Shown here one piece after another: positions 34,709-44,958 of a stretch of DNA of 64,000 bases; positions within the stretch are counted from its first letter, which is position 1; every line of letters begins with the position of its first letter. Location: assembly GCA_016098155.1 (NCBI GenBank), contig JAAAJB010000130.1:1-64000 (forward strand). Reading direction: 5' to 3'. This DNA is from Actinomortierella ambigua (taxonomy: Eukaryota > Mortierellomycota > Mortierellomycetes > Mortierellales > Mortierellaceae). The notes beneath the pieces were generated by a model that was not told the origin of the DNA, searched no databases, and saw only the letters and a program-made list of their open reading frames with translations. Position numbers and translations under genes: made by a program.

Positions 34709-35024
34709 TTGGAGGAACAAATACAACTCGTCGAGAATTGGTGCTGGATATTTCCTTCGCCATCGAAATCCGCAATCATTCGTACCTTCAGAATATATTA
34801 GTTTTCGGTCTGTAAAGCGTGACGATCCAAAACAATTGAAGCAAGAGTGGGAACGATGGATTCGGGACCTTCGAGCTTCATCCATGATACAGGTGAGGAT
34901 CGCAGCAAGTGCAGCTCCCTCCCTTTGCAATGAAGATCTGGACCTTTACTATCGGGATCGGATAGTCATCGATCATGAAAAAAGTTCACTTGAAAATTCT
35001 TCCAGGACGATAGCCATTTCTTAA
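34709..35024 (+). pseudogene. Unidentified gene fragment between hydrolases B and C
   Basis: A frame with protein-like composition opens after a stop near 34707. It reads WRNKYNSSRIGAGYFLRHRN, then FRSVKRDDPKQLKQEWERWI and RDLRASSMIQ, where a GTGAGG donor-like site follows near 34892; the frame itself stays open to 35024. It has no start, and an 18-nt poly-T run precedes it. I do not recognise the parent gene. It is probably a relic exon captured during rearrangement of the array, but chance is possible. Confidence 0.35.
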
Positions 35025-35096
35025 CAGGAACCGATACTCCTCGCCCAGAAGAGTCGTGGTAATTGTAATACCACTGACTTGTTGCACACTTAGAAT

Positions 35097-35301
35097 TAGA
35101 TGTAGCTAGAGGAAGGCTCTTTTCCATCTTTCGGGGTATGCATGCAATGCGCAAAGGATCACTTCGGGTCATCGACCTATTACTTTGTTCCTCTCTTTCC
35201 TTCTGTATTTATCTCCCCCCTTTCATGTGAATCACTCCTTTTCATTCCACCCCTCACAAAATCCTCGTTACTTTCGTTTCTTTCATTCACAAATATTCCA
35301 C
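35097..35301 (+). promoter_or_regulatory. Promoter of paralogue C (direct repeat 2)
   Basis: This block is shared with 33895-34030 and reaches to within six bases of the start codon of paralogue C. Conservation of AGGAAGGCTCTTTTCC and GCAAAGGATC-CTTCGGGTC between the copies marks candidate regulatory sequence. Confidence 0.5.
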
Positions 35302-35306
35302 ACAGG

Positions 35307-36783
35307 ATGTCGACCTTTGATTCCTCAGTATCAGACACTAGGCAGTTTTGTCCTGAAGAGCGAACGTTCACTATGCACAATGGCATTGTGATTGCTGCAA
35401 AGCACTGGAGGAATTCTGCCAAAGGCCAACCCAGGGATCGGCGTCGCTTTCTTGCGCTGCACGGCTTTTTGGACAATGCGGCATCATTCGATCTTTTGAT
35501 TCCGTAGGAGATTCGAGAAGAGGAGAAGAAAGAACAATAACAACAAAACAAGGCAAAGAAAAGAGAGGATGAGTAGCATCTCTCAGGAGGAAGCTCATCT
35601 AATCTTTTTTTTTTTTTTTTTTGCCATTTTCAAACATGTAGCCTGCTTCTCGAGCACCTGGGGCCTGAGCCAGTAGAGATCCTGGCTTTGGATCTTGCTG
35701 GGCATGGAATGTCGTCTCATAGAGGAACGGAAGATTATGCCAGGTGGCGCTATGTCGACGATGCTGAACAAGTTGCTGGGCAAATGGGTCAGTTTCTTGT
35801 TCTTCGAAAGAATGCTTGCCAGGGGAGAATACGTAGGGGGTAGAGGTGGGGGTGGGAAAACGTTGTAGTGCATAGCATGGTGGCATACTCTGTTGTCAGC
35901 ATCCTTTGAGTACTTACCCCCTCGGATGGATCTTAGGCTGGAAGACCCACGCCCTCTTGAGCCATAGCATGGGAGGTGGTGCCGCCGCTATGTATGCAGG
36001 TCTTTGGCCAGACAAGTTAAGTCTCGTTTGTCGCTTCTCTACCTAAAATATCCCTGCAGTCTCTTTTAAACGCCTTCTTTGGGTCTCAAATCTTTATTTA
36101 TTCCCTTTAACATCTAGAGTCACACTCTGCATTGTGCTCGATAGCTTTGGTCCATGGTCATGCCCCGTTGCCGAACAGCCTGAACGCCTACTCCAGTTCT
36201 TGGCCGACAAGAGAGCAGCGCCGACTAAGCGTGAGGCCTTCTTCCCGTCGATCGAGGCTGCAGCTGATGCACGCGTCAAGGGCAAAGACTTTGCGATTTC
36301 AAAGGAGGTGGCGATGGTTTTTATCGGTCGGTCGCTGAAACCCGCAGAACGGATAGATGAGCACGGGAGCATTCATCGAGGGTTTACCTGGCGCTGGGAT
36401 CGCATGGTGAGGATCTTTGATATTTTGCTGGATTCCGACGCGTATTGCCAGGCGTTCATTAGCCGCATCGCTTGTCCGTGGCTGGCGCTCCTGTCGACTA
36501 ATGGGTTCCAGTCGAAACTCAGCGCAGGTTGGTTTTTTTTGTCCGTGTCATGGATGAGTTCAAACATACTAGGAGGGGTGCACTTGTGATTGACATATGT
36601 GCATCGTTTGTACCGTCGATAGTGACGGAGACGCGGACAACCTGGCTGACAGCCTGTCCTTCAGTGACAGTGCGCATTGTCGAAGGTAGCCATCATTTTC
36701 ACCTGGAGGATGCACCCATGGCTGCACGAGAGATCTCCGAGTGGATTTGTGCACAGGACAAACCCGACAAAGCTCGCATGTAG
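35307..36783 (+). CDS. Serine-hydrolase-like alpha/beta hydrolase, paralogue C
   Basis: I read five exons: 35307-35503, 35642-35787, 35937-36015, 36118-36527 and 36623-36783, giving 330 residues. The first exon equals exon 1 plus the 9-nt microexon of the other paralogues: DNAASFDLLIP is continuous and a donor (GTAGGA) follows at once, so the first intron has been lost exactly. Motifs are EERTFTMHNGIVIAAKHW, RRRFLALHGFLDN, LALDLAGHGMSSH, the elbow SHSMGGGAA and EGSHHFHLEDAP. The first elbow residue is Ser instead of Gly; the nucleophile Ser is kept. The exon-3 donor is GTTAAG and the exon-4 donor GTTGGT, both weak. The N-terminus is about 11 residues longer than in A or B. The frame is intact, so the gene is probably functional. 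Confidence 0.83.
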
Positions 36784-36825
36784 CCCTCGTCTTTTTGATG
36801 TTTGTTTGCTCACAATCAAAAGTAA

Positions 36826-36984
36826 AAGAAGTAACGTTGGCGGCCGCGTCAAAGACGCGAGGGGTCTTGGGCAGGCGCACGATGAAGTCCCATTGAGATG
36901 GTTCGCCAGGGTTCGGGAATGGAGGGATGTACAGGCCAGGTGTGGCCTGCTGGGACGTCTTGTGTTCCCGCAAGGTGGGGGCTA
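36826..36984 (-). pseudogene. Relic exon on the minus strand, unknown parent
   Basis: Read on the minus strand, a CTACTAG acceptor-like site is followed by a coding-like frame: LREHKTSQQATPGLYIPPFP, NPGEPSQWDFIVRLPKTPRV and FDAAAN. Codon use is G/C-rich, unlike the flanking spacer. No start or continuation is seen. I do not recognise the family. It is probably a piece of a gene left by rearrangement. Confidence 0.35.
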
Positions 36985-38677
36985 GTAGTGCACGCGCCTG
37001 AGCTCGTAAATTTTGTCAAAGTCAAATAAAGTGCTATATGTGGGCCTCTTGCCTTTCTTAGTTCTTCTCTTGCATCCCTTTTTTTCTCTGTCTCATCCTC
37101 TTCATCGTCCTTCTTCTACTAATAAGGTGACGTACAACACAAACACATCCTGCACTAAGGTGACAGATGAATCTCAGTGCAATCACATCACTATAATCTA
37201 GACTGGCTTTAGCGGGTTCTATGTCAGCATGCGGTAGAATGGTCGGGCCGTCAGAGTGTGATTGTGTGCACTGTGTGCTTATCTGTTTCTGGTTGCTTCT
37301 TTAGCGGATCCCATGTCAGCACGCGGTGGGATGGTCGGGAAGTCCAGCGCAATTGATTTCATTCATTTCTTTGCTCCCTAAATCCAATTTGCATGGCGCG
37401 TTGGATGTAGTTTGCTTACATGTATTGTTACCATAATGCGCTCTACAATGTAGGTTGTAGGATATTATTGCGATGAACCAAGTTCAAGAATCAATTGGAA
37501 TGTCAGATTGGCTCCATGAGAGAATCGCAACACGAAAGCGTAACAATGCCTGAATTCGCTGAAAAGTTCAAGAGTTCTCACCGAAAACAACAAGGCACAC
37601 CTTGCGACTATGAAATATGGAGACGAAACGAAGATGGCCAGTTCCAAGTATCACGGGAGGCGACCACATAGGCTGCTACAGATTTAGTTGTTGGAAGTGT
37701 CCCCAAGGCAAGAAAGCTTGTACTAGAGGACAACTGTCCGTCTCTCCTCAAGCTGAGTACACCGGCAAACGAGCGCTCAGCAGCAACCAGTTGAGCCTTC
37801 CGAAGACGGGATCGCGAACCTTTCGAAGGCTCCTCACTTGAAAGTCCATGTAAGCCAACTCAAATTGATAGCAGAGCAACGGCTTCCGCAATCAAACCAT
37901 TGTCCTATGGTATGAAGCGCGAAAAAAAAAGTTGGCTCTTAAATCTGGATATTTTTCATTTCATTACCAGGGGGGTCTCGTTTCAATTAAGGCTTACGCG
38001 AGGGCCTTGTAGGCGTCCTTGTCATGGCCTTCCACAAAGATATGCATGACACGGTCGGGTTATATCAAGGGTCTCTGGGCGAGAAATTGGCTCGGGGGCC
38101 CTCCAAGAGTCTTCTGTTTTATGATCGAGGTTCAATCGCGATATTCGCAACAGCACTTGGGTGGTTCATAGGTTGGAAATAAGAAGCCCTCTTATACGTG
38201 TCGATGTGAAATTGCAGTACTGCTCGATAAATCTTCTCTTGTTGAAGGATTTCACATAACGCGAGTCTGGTGAGCCTGACAGAAGATACACAGTTGCACC
38301 AAATGCCAGGTAGGCTGGCCATGGGTGGTTCGACTCGATAGACACACGTCAACGACATGTGCCCCTTCAATATGGAGGTTCGGCGGCTTTACGGGCCTCG
38401 GTCCGAATCTCCCAATTGAAGAACTGAAGGGCTCTTCTCTCTCTTGAGGAGAGGCGGGGGGAGAGGGTGAGCGAAGGGGAACCTTATTCCTTCAAACGAT
38501 CGGCCCTGTCCTTCCCTTCTCCGTTGGCAAAAGGTTTTTTTCCACCAAACATTGCTCGGCTCATTCTCATCCTCTATAGTAGACCAGAGCATTCATTCCC
38601 TCCATCAACCACCTTTCCACTTTTCTCTCTCTCCCTCTCTCTCTTTCGAAACCAGCAAACCATCAAATATAAAAAAA
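36985..38677. other. Spacer between hydrolases C and D with decayed sequence
   Basis: There is no intact gene here. A pair of about 40-nt direct repeats lies at 37204-37247 and 37296-37340 (shared ATGTCAGCA(T/C)GCGGT and GATGGTCGGG). Around 37474-37860 a frame begins with MNQVQESIGMSDWLHERIAT and continues, after shifts, as PEFAEKFKSSHRKQQGT and VPKARKLVLEDNCPSLLKL, like a frameshifted gene relic. On the minus strand 38060-37995 reads DRVMHIFVEGHDKDAYKALA before a stop, like the C-terminal end of another lost gene. None of these was identified. The last 200 nt are a pyrimidine-rich leader for paralogue D. Confidence 0.4.
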
Positions 38678-40369
38678 ATGTCCGCCTCCACAACACTCAG
38701 CCCTGACACAGAAGGGCTTGTTCCTGAAGAGCGTACATTCACCATGCGGAATGGCATTGTAATTGCAGCCAGGCATTGGAAGAATGGTCATGCTAGGGAC
38801 CAGCGTCGGTTCCTCACCTTCCACGGCTTCCTTGACAATGCTTGCTCGTTTGACTTGTAAGGAACAATGTCCCGTTTAATGAAGCCCTATTGTGCTTTGC
38901 GGCCCCCTGAAAGAAGGCATCTCACCTCACATGCTAATCTCTCCTTTTTTCATTATCTCTTATAGACTGGCTCCGTAAGCGTTCTTGAGTGTCAAAAATG
39001 ACAGGGTGAGTGGGGGGAAAATAAATAGCCGTAGAGACTCATACCGCCTTGTTTTTTTTTTTTGAAACGTCTCTTCTCTATTGATTTAGCTTGCTTCTCA
39101 GCCAGCTAGGGCCAGAGCCAGTCGAGATTTTGGTATTGGACTTTGCAGGGCACGGTCTGTCCTCGCATCGACAGACAGAAGACTATTCGCTATGGCGCTA
39201 TTTGGAGGAGGCGGATCAGGTGACGGAGCAGATGGGTATGTGTAAAGGTTATTTTCTTTTGTTTTTGGAGAATGAGCCGGGGGGAAGTACACATCCATGG
39301 AAGTCCCTCTACCCCTGCCGCGCCTTCCATGTCATCCACAGATGGCGGGCAAGGTCTGCGCGTTTCGAGGGATTTTAATCATTGCTGTTTCCGATCCTCA
39401 TGTGTGATATTCTCTCGTCCGTCCATTTTAGGGTGGAGCAAGCATGCCGTGCTGGGTCACAGCATGGGAGGAGGTGTCGCGTCCATGTATGCGGGACTTT
39501 GGCCTGAAAGGTGAGTGAGTCAACCCAAATATGATTCTTCCATCCCCACGTGGCATTCCCAAAGAAAACAAAGTTTTTAGGGTCTCCATCCTAAAAAAGT
39601 ATGCTCTCTATTCATCTCTCCACGATGACGCGCGTAATGCTTACGGTATATACATTTTGTTCTCTTATTTCTTTACTTGTCTTTTTTTTTTTTTGGTTTG
39701 TTCAGGACATCATTGTGCATCATGCTGGACAACTTTGGCCCCTGGACAAGGTCAGTCGAGGAGCAGCCGATGCATCTGCTGGAGCACATGGCGCAGAAGC
39801 GGGCGCTAGCGACGAAGCGGCTGCCGTTTCATCCATCGATCGAGTCGGCCATCCGTGCGCGGACGCACAACGGCAACTGGCAGATTCGAGAAGACGCAGC
39901 AGCCATCTTCACCCCACGGTCGCTGATGCCGATGGAACGGACCGATGATGAGGGCCAGGTCATCCAGGGGTATACATGGCGGTCGGACCGTGTGTTGACC
40001 ATTCGTAGCGCGACGTCGGTCTCGGATGATTATGCAAAGGCTTTTATGGCTCGGATTACGTGTCCATTGTTGGCAGTGCTGGCCTCCAAGGGGTTCATGT
40101 TGCTTCGTGGGGGTGAGTCTTGTGCCCCAATATGATTGATGATATATTACCTATTTAGAGAGTATTTATCCCCCCCCCTCCTTCTTTCTATATTGTCATG
40201 AACTATAGTAGTCGAGGAGCGCGTGACTTGGCCGACCAATGCCGCGGTTACAACGGTCTGTGAGATCGAGGGGTTCCACCATGTGCATCTCGAGGATGCT
40301 CCCCTTGTGGCTCAGAAGGTGTCCGAGTGGGTTCTTGCACAGGACAGGCCAGAGAAGGCACGCCTGTGA
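38678..40369 (+). CDS. Serine-hydrolase-like alpha/beta hydrolase, paralogue D
   Basis: I read six exons: 38678-38856, microexon 38966-38974, 39090-39235, 39432-39510, 39706-40112 and 40209-40369, giving 326 residues. The 9-nt microexon ACTGGCTCC encodes the end of LLAP, as in A and B. Motifs are EERTFTMRNGIVIAARHW, RRFLTFHGFLDNACSFDL, LVLDFAGHGLSSH, the elbow GHSMGGGVASMYAGLWPE and EGFHHVHLEDAP. The final acceptor is a TAGTAG pair, so exon 6 can begin at 40209 or 40212. The N-terminal residues before LVPEERTF differ from the other copies. The 3' half (39750-40110) is much richer in G/C at third positions than copies A-C. The frame is intact, so the gene is probably functional. Confidence 0.85.
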
Positions 40370-40994
40370 AGAATCCGAAGGGGAGGTATAAGCCATTCCA
40401 ATACCCTGATACAGTAGCCTTCGACAAACATCTAGATATATTGATCAAAAAAATGACCATTGGACTTCTTTCATTGAGACAAGAGGGCAGGGGCAGAGGC
40501 TACGCCATGTGTATGTGTGCGTGTGTGCGTGTGTGTGTGTGTGTGTGGTTGTGCGTGAGAGTGAGTAAAGAGGAGGGCGGAGTATGGGTCACCAGTTATG
40601 ACATGATGCACGTCCTCAACGCGTTCCCATTTTTGGCAGTGTGGGGAGGGGAGGGAAGAAAGGGGACCTGAGAGAGGGGGGGAAGGGAAAGGGGGGAGGT
40701 GTGTATGTAAATGTGGGTATGTGGGTGTATGAGTGGAACACACACACAAGAGACACTGACCTTGTTCTTCATTGTCAATCGTTTCCCTTTTCTTTTCTCT
40801 CTTTTCCTTTCTCTTCTTTTTCTTTGCTTACCCCACTCTCACACTACACTCCCACATTCTTCTGACTGTCAGGAACACATTCTGCACCCTCTTCTCTTCT
40901 TCACCCTTTGACTTTTGACTTTTCTCGACTTCAACCACTCCTCCCAACCACTCCTCCCTTTTCTTCCCTTCCTTCCTCACAACAACACTCTGGC
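40370..40994. repeat. Spacer with GT microsatellite and G-rich/CT-rich tracts
   Basis: A GT run occupies about 40508-40548. G-rich simple sequence follows at 40638-40740, and a CT-rich leader to the Rab gene at 40780-40990. No gene was found. Confidence 0.7.
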
Positions 40995-43467
40995 ATGTAC
41001 GACACCCAGTACCCCAGCGAGATTCGCGAGTACCTGTACAAGATCCTGGTCATTGGTGACCTGGGTACTGGCAAGACCTCCATCATTATGCGTTATGTCC
41101 ACAACATCTTCTCCATGAATTACAAGTCGACTGTAAGTTTTTTTTCCCTCCTCTCCTTGGCTCATTCACCTCCAATGGCGTGCATGGCAAGATGGCGGCA
41201 TCTCTGCTGTCCATGCTGTTCATGCTGTTATCCACAGCGACTTTTATCATATATTGTTATCGCTACTCGCCGTCACCTTTCCCACATCCCTTTCCCACAC
41301 CTTCATGGGAACCAGCTGCAAGGCGATAGTGAGGATGTGGTTTGTGTGTGTATGTGTATATGCGCCAAAACACCATGTGTCCAACGGAGGGTTAAGGTTC
41401 TCATTCCTTCTTCCCTTCTCGTTATCAGTGAGAGAGCATGTGTATATCCTAGCAAACTGGTTCTTATTCTTTTCTTTTTCGGCGGCAACGACCGAAGGGG
41501 AGGAGGAAAGGGGGGGGGGGCAGAGAAGGAGCAAGATAGAGAACGAAAACCATAAAAAAAAAAAAACAAAACTGGAAGCAGGCAGATGAAGCATGCGAGT
41601 CGACGAGTAGGGAAGCTTCGGCGTGGCCTATGCCAAGTACTGAACTGGTTCACTGGTCTTTGTCATGCCAGAGCTTGCGATCGCGTCATCTTGCCCCCCT
41701 TCTTTTCCCTTCTCTCCTTTTCCCTCCTCGGATGATCGTTTTGTTGTGATGTTGGTGTTTGTGGTGGGTGGGTGGTGACCTACTCCATTGTTGTTGTTGT
41801 TGTTGTTGCTGGGGGATATGTCCATGAGGGTTGCTCCTGTCAGGGCAGTTTGTGCCTGGCAGCTAAGAGAGTCCACCTGCGAATGAATCATGCTAACGAA
41901 CAGACCTTTTTTTTTTTTTTTTTTTTTGGACCTCATTTGGGGACAATAGATTGGAGTCGACTTTGCACTAAAGGTCATTCAGTGGTCACCGGATACCGTC
42001 GTCAGGCTACAGTTGTGGGACATTGCAGGCCAGGAGCGCTTCGGCAACATGACTCGAGTAAGGAAAAAAATGATTCACCATACTCTCAGGCCCATTCTTC
42101 CACTGCTGGTCCCCCCTCCTCCTCTTACACCATCGGTGCCATCATCACCGTCATCGATCACATGTCCTCTTCCTCTGGTCTCGAGTGGGCCCAGTGAACC
42201 TTTAGCGGATCGTTATATGATCAAGTACTACTCATCTCTTTCACCTCAGAGCACGCACAGCACCAGGTTGATCATTGGGGCGTGGTTGCAGGACGTGCGG
42301 CAAGAGTTTGAGTGGTCTACTAACAAGAGGATCCCCCTGATGGCCACACATGGGGGAGGAAGGGGAGGATACGGGAGAGAGGGGTTTCCATGGATTAGCT
42401 ACATCCGAGCGAGGGATTTTTTTTCTTGTCTCCGTCCATCCCCTCTTTTCCCGCCCGTCTGACTTTTTGACACGCGTTTCTCCAAGGCTCAACAAACACA
42501 AAGACTTTTTTGGGTCGTTGGAGTTGCACAAAAATGGAAGGCAATACCCGGAGGGGGGAAGGGTTCCAGTGAGCATAAACGATACGAAGCAAAAAGGCGT
42601 CATTGAGCTGCATGGAGGAAGGAGAGAAACACTCGTAAAATCTTTGAATACTCGTGTCTTTTACAAATGGGGATGGGAAAGCTTTACAGCAATACCCGCG
42701 TTCTCTCTATGTTTTTTTTTCTCCTGTCTTCTTTTCCCCACTATCTGGTCATCCTAATAGCGCCGAAGAACACTAACACTGTAACTAATCTATCCTGCCT
42801 TCAACACGTGTTTAGGTGTACTATAAGGAGGCAGTGGCAGCCCTGATCGTGTATGATGTGACGCGACCCAAGACCTTCGAGGCAGTAGCAAAGTGGAAGG
42901 CGGATTTGGATTCTAAAGTGTCGCTTCCAGCATCATGGGGAGGAGGGCCTATACCCGTTGTTCTGTTAGCAAATAAGGTATGTGATCCACATTTTTCGGA
43001 AATTTTAATTTGGCATAAATAGTATCCCAATACGGTAAAAGAATACAGGAAACTAAAGAACCTCTCATTTTTTTTTCTTTTGCCGGGGAACCGTAGATGG
43101 ATTTGGCAGAACCGGCGCACCCTGTTGACGTGGAGGCACTGGACAATTTCTGCGAGGACAATGGATTCTTGAAATGGTAAAGCTGTTCATACAGGGCAAT
43201 GCCATAGTTTTTTTTTTTTTTTTTCTTTTTTTGTTCTCTAGGGTACTTGCTAGAAATCTTGAAGCTAATCGAGACTTGCTTTCCAAAACACAATCCAGGT
43301 TTGGGACTTCGGCCAAGGACAACAATAATATTGAAGAGGCGACACGATTTTTGCTGACAGAGATCATGGCTGCCGAGGAAGAGCAGGCAGCACGGGACGC
43401 CAATGAGGCAGCTATAATGGATCGTATTCATCTCAACCAGCCCAAGGCCAAGGAAGGATGCTGTTAG
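40995..43467 (+). CDS. Rab32/38-family small GTPase
   Basis: Rab32-type GTPases direct traffic to lysosome-related compartments and contact mitochondria in animals. I read five exons, 40995-41132, 41950-42057, 42816-42977, 43097-43176 and 43299-43467, in perfect phase, giving 218 residues. Motifs are the P-loop GDLGTGKTS, switch I into IGVDFALKVIQW (the Rab32 form of the F1 motif), switch II LWDIAGQERFGNMTRVYYKE, LLANKMDL for guanine and FGTSAKDNNNIEEATRF. Switch II has Ala before Gly (WDIAGQ), the hallmark that separates Rab32/38/29 from the WDTAGQ of most Rabs. The C-terminus is GCC, giving double geranylgeranylation. Introns 1 and 2 are unusually long (817 and 758 nt) and full of simple repeats, including a TTG run at 41789-41810. 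Confidence 0.93.
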
Positions 43468-43561
43468 CAGAAACAATGTCAAGTAGTAAACCCACGGACG
43501 ACAAGTTTTTATTCTTCTCTCTCGCTGGTGGGAAAAATCCAGCATTGTCTTGTACTTTAGT

Positions 43562-43588
43562 AAAAAAAAAAAAAAAAAAAAAAAAAAA
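43562..43588. repeat. Homopolymer run of 27 A
   Basis: It lies in the convergent spacer between the Rab gene (+) and the methyltransferase (-), about 95 nt past the Rab stop codon. It could be a fossil of a polyadenylated insertion or plain slippage. Confidence 0.9.
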
Positions 43589-43836
43589 CCATGGAATCAC
43601 GCTCAAATTTACCCATTAATCCGTGATCTCTAACGGACTGTCGTGGGCCCCCAACGGTCATATCACTGATAACGAGTCTGAACATCCGCTTCTTTTTCGT
43701 GACCGAATGGTGTATTGAAATGTTGAGTGCTCCATTCGCATCTGAAAAGCGAACAGGGATGCCCTTTTTTTTGGTTCCTTTTTTAAAATATTCTACTTTT
43801 ACAATTGTTCTCATCGTGTTATCCCTACACCCATTT

Positions 43837-44776
43837 TCAAGCATCCTCAGTGCTCCAAGGCATATGCTTGCTTTCATAGTTGGTGTAAGATCGGAACTCG
43901 TTCGAAAGACCGCCCTTGTGCTTGGGGTGGAAGGTTGTCATCTTGGCGCCAATGTTGTCGAGGACACGGCTGCGCATGACGAAGCCTGTGCACATCAACA
44001 CTTTTCCACCATTGGGATTGAGCAGATTGCGGACCGTCGACAGGGTCTTGTCGCAGCACTCGTCGCTTAAGAATGGCGGGTCAACGACAATATAGTCGAC
44101 TTTGCCCTTGAGCTTGTCGGCAAGGCGGAATTGGGTAGGGTTCGAATAGTCGTAGTGGATAAACTGCTTGCCATAGACGCCGAACCGGGTATCGTATTCA
44201 AAGAGGTACGTGTTGGCTTTGTTGTGAGGCTTGAGGCTCTATGAAACATGAAAAAAAAAACCAGGGGAAACGATCCGTCAAAAAAAAAATGTAGTCATGG
44301 TAAGTATGTCTGGTTCCTTGTCATGTTGCATGCCCCTGTTCATAAGTTGCTTGAAGGCTTACCATCAGCTTGACATAGGCAGTGGGGGCACTGATGCAGG
44401 CAATGACGCTGTTTTTGTCAGTGTTGTCCAGAATCTCCTGCGCCAGAGCGACCGAGGTCTCTTCGTCGTACCAAAACTGGCTGAGCTGCCAGTCTTCTGT
44501 AAAGAGATCCATGGTAATCTCATCATCATCATCATCATTATCACCTTTGCCGTCCTGAGCGTTGGCTCTTCGCTCAGCCTCTTCGGCGCCGCGAATGGCC
44601 TCCTCGCGCTCGGCCTCCTCGTCGTAGTCGCCGTTGATGCGGTTCTCCTCAAACTGATCCTCGGCCTTGGCCTGTAGCCGGGCAAACTTTTCCTGGGAAG
44701 CCTGCTGCTCCTTGAGAAACTCCTGAAGGACCGAGAGGGTCGATGTGGAAAGTTGAAGTTCGTCGTCCGAGTCCAT
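43837..44776 (-). CDS. EFM5: eEF1A lysine methyltransferase, Efm5/EEF1AKMT1 type
   Basis: This S-adenosylmethionine enzyme methylates a lysine of elongation factor eEF1A. I read two exons, 44776-44363 and 44238-43837, phase 0 to phase 0, giving 271 residues. The C-terminal half holds DYIVVDPPFLSDECC with the catalytic-type DPPF motif of amino-methyltransferases, then FHPKHKGGLSNEFRSYTNYE, which is characteristic of the Efm5 group. The N-terminal part begins MDSDDELQLSTSTLSVLQEF and carries FWYDEETSVALAQEIL, also conserved. Between them sits an acidic low-complexity linker with a run of Asp coded by a GAT/CAT-type repeat (about 44520-44540 on the + strand), longer than in yeast. It is divergent from the thiouridylase gene, with 182 nt between the starts. 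Confidence 0.9.
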
Positions 44777-44958
44777 GGCTGGAATGCTTTGTTTTATAGA
44801 AATGTTGCAAGTTGATCAGCATGCATGAAAAAAGAGGCACATGTTTACGGGTGCAAAGCCACCCCGCAAGACAGAAGCGGGGCCAAGGGGGAAAGAACTT
44901 CCATTTCGGGTACACAATTGGCATTGTCTCCTCCTACCCTCTCTTTCGTTATACATAC

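Noticed and set aside
43562..43588. Poly-A run as the tail of a retroposed gene
   Set aside because: No coding remnant or target-site duplication was found beside it; the upstream sequence is the normal 3' flank of the Rab gene.
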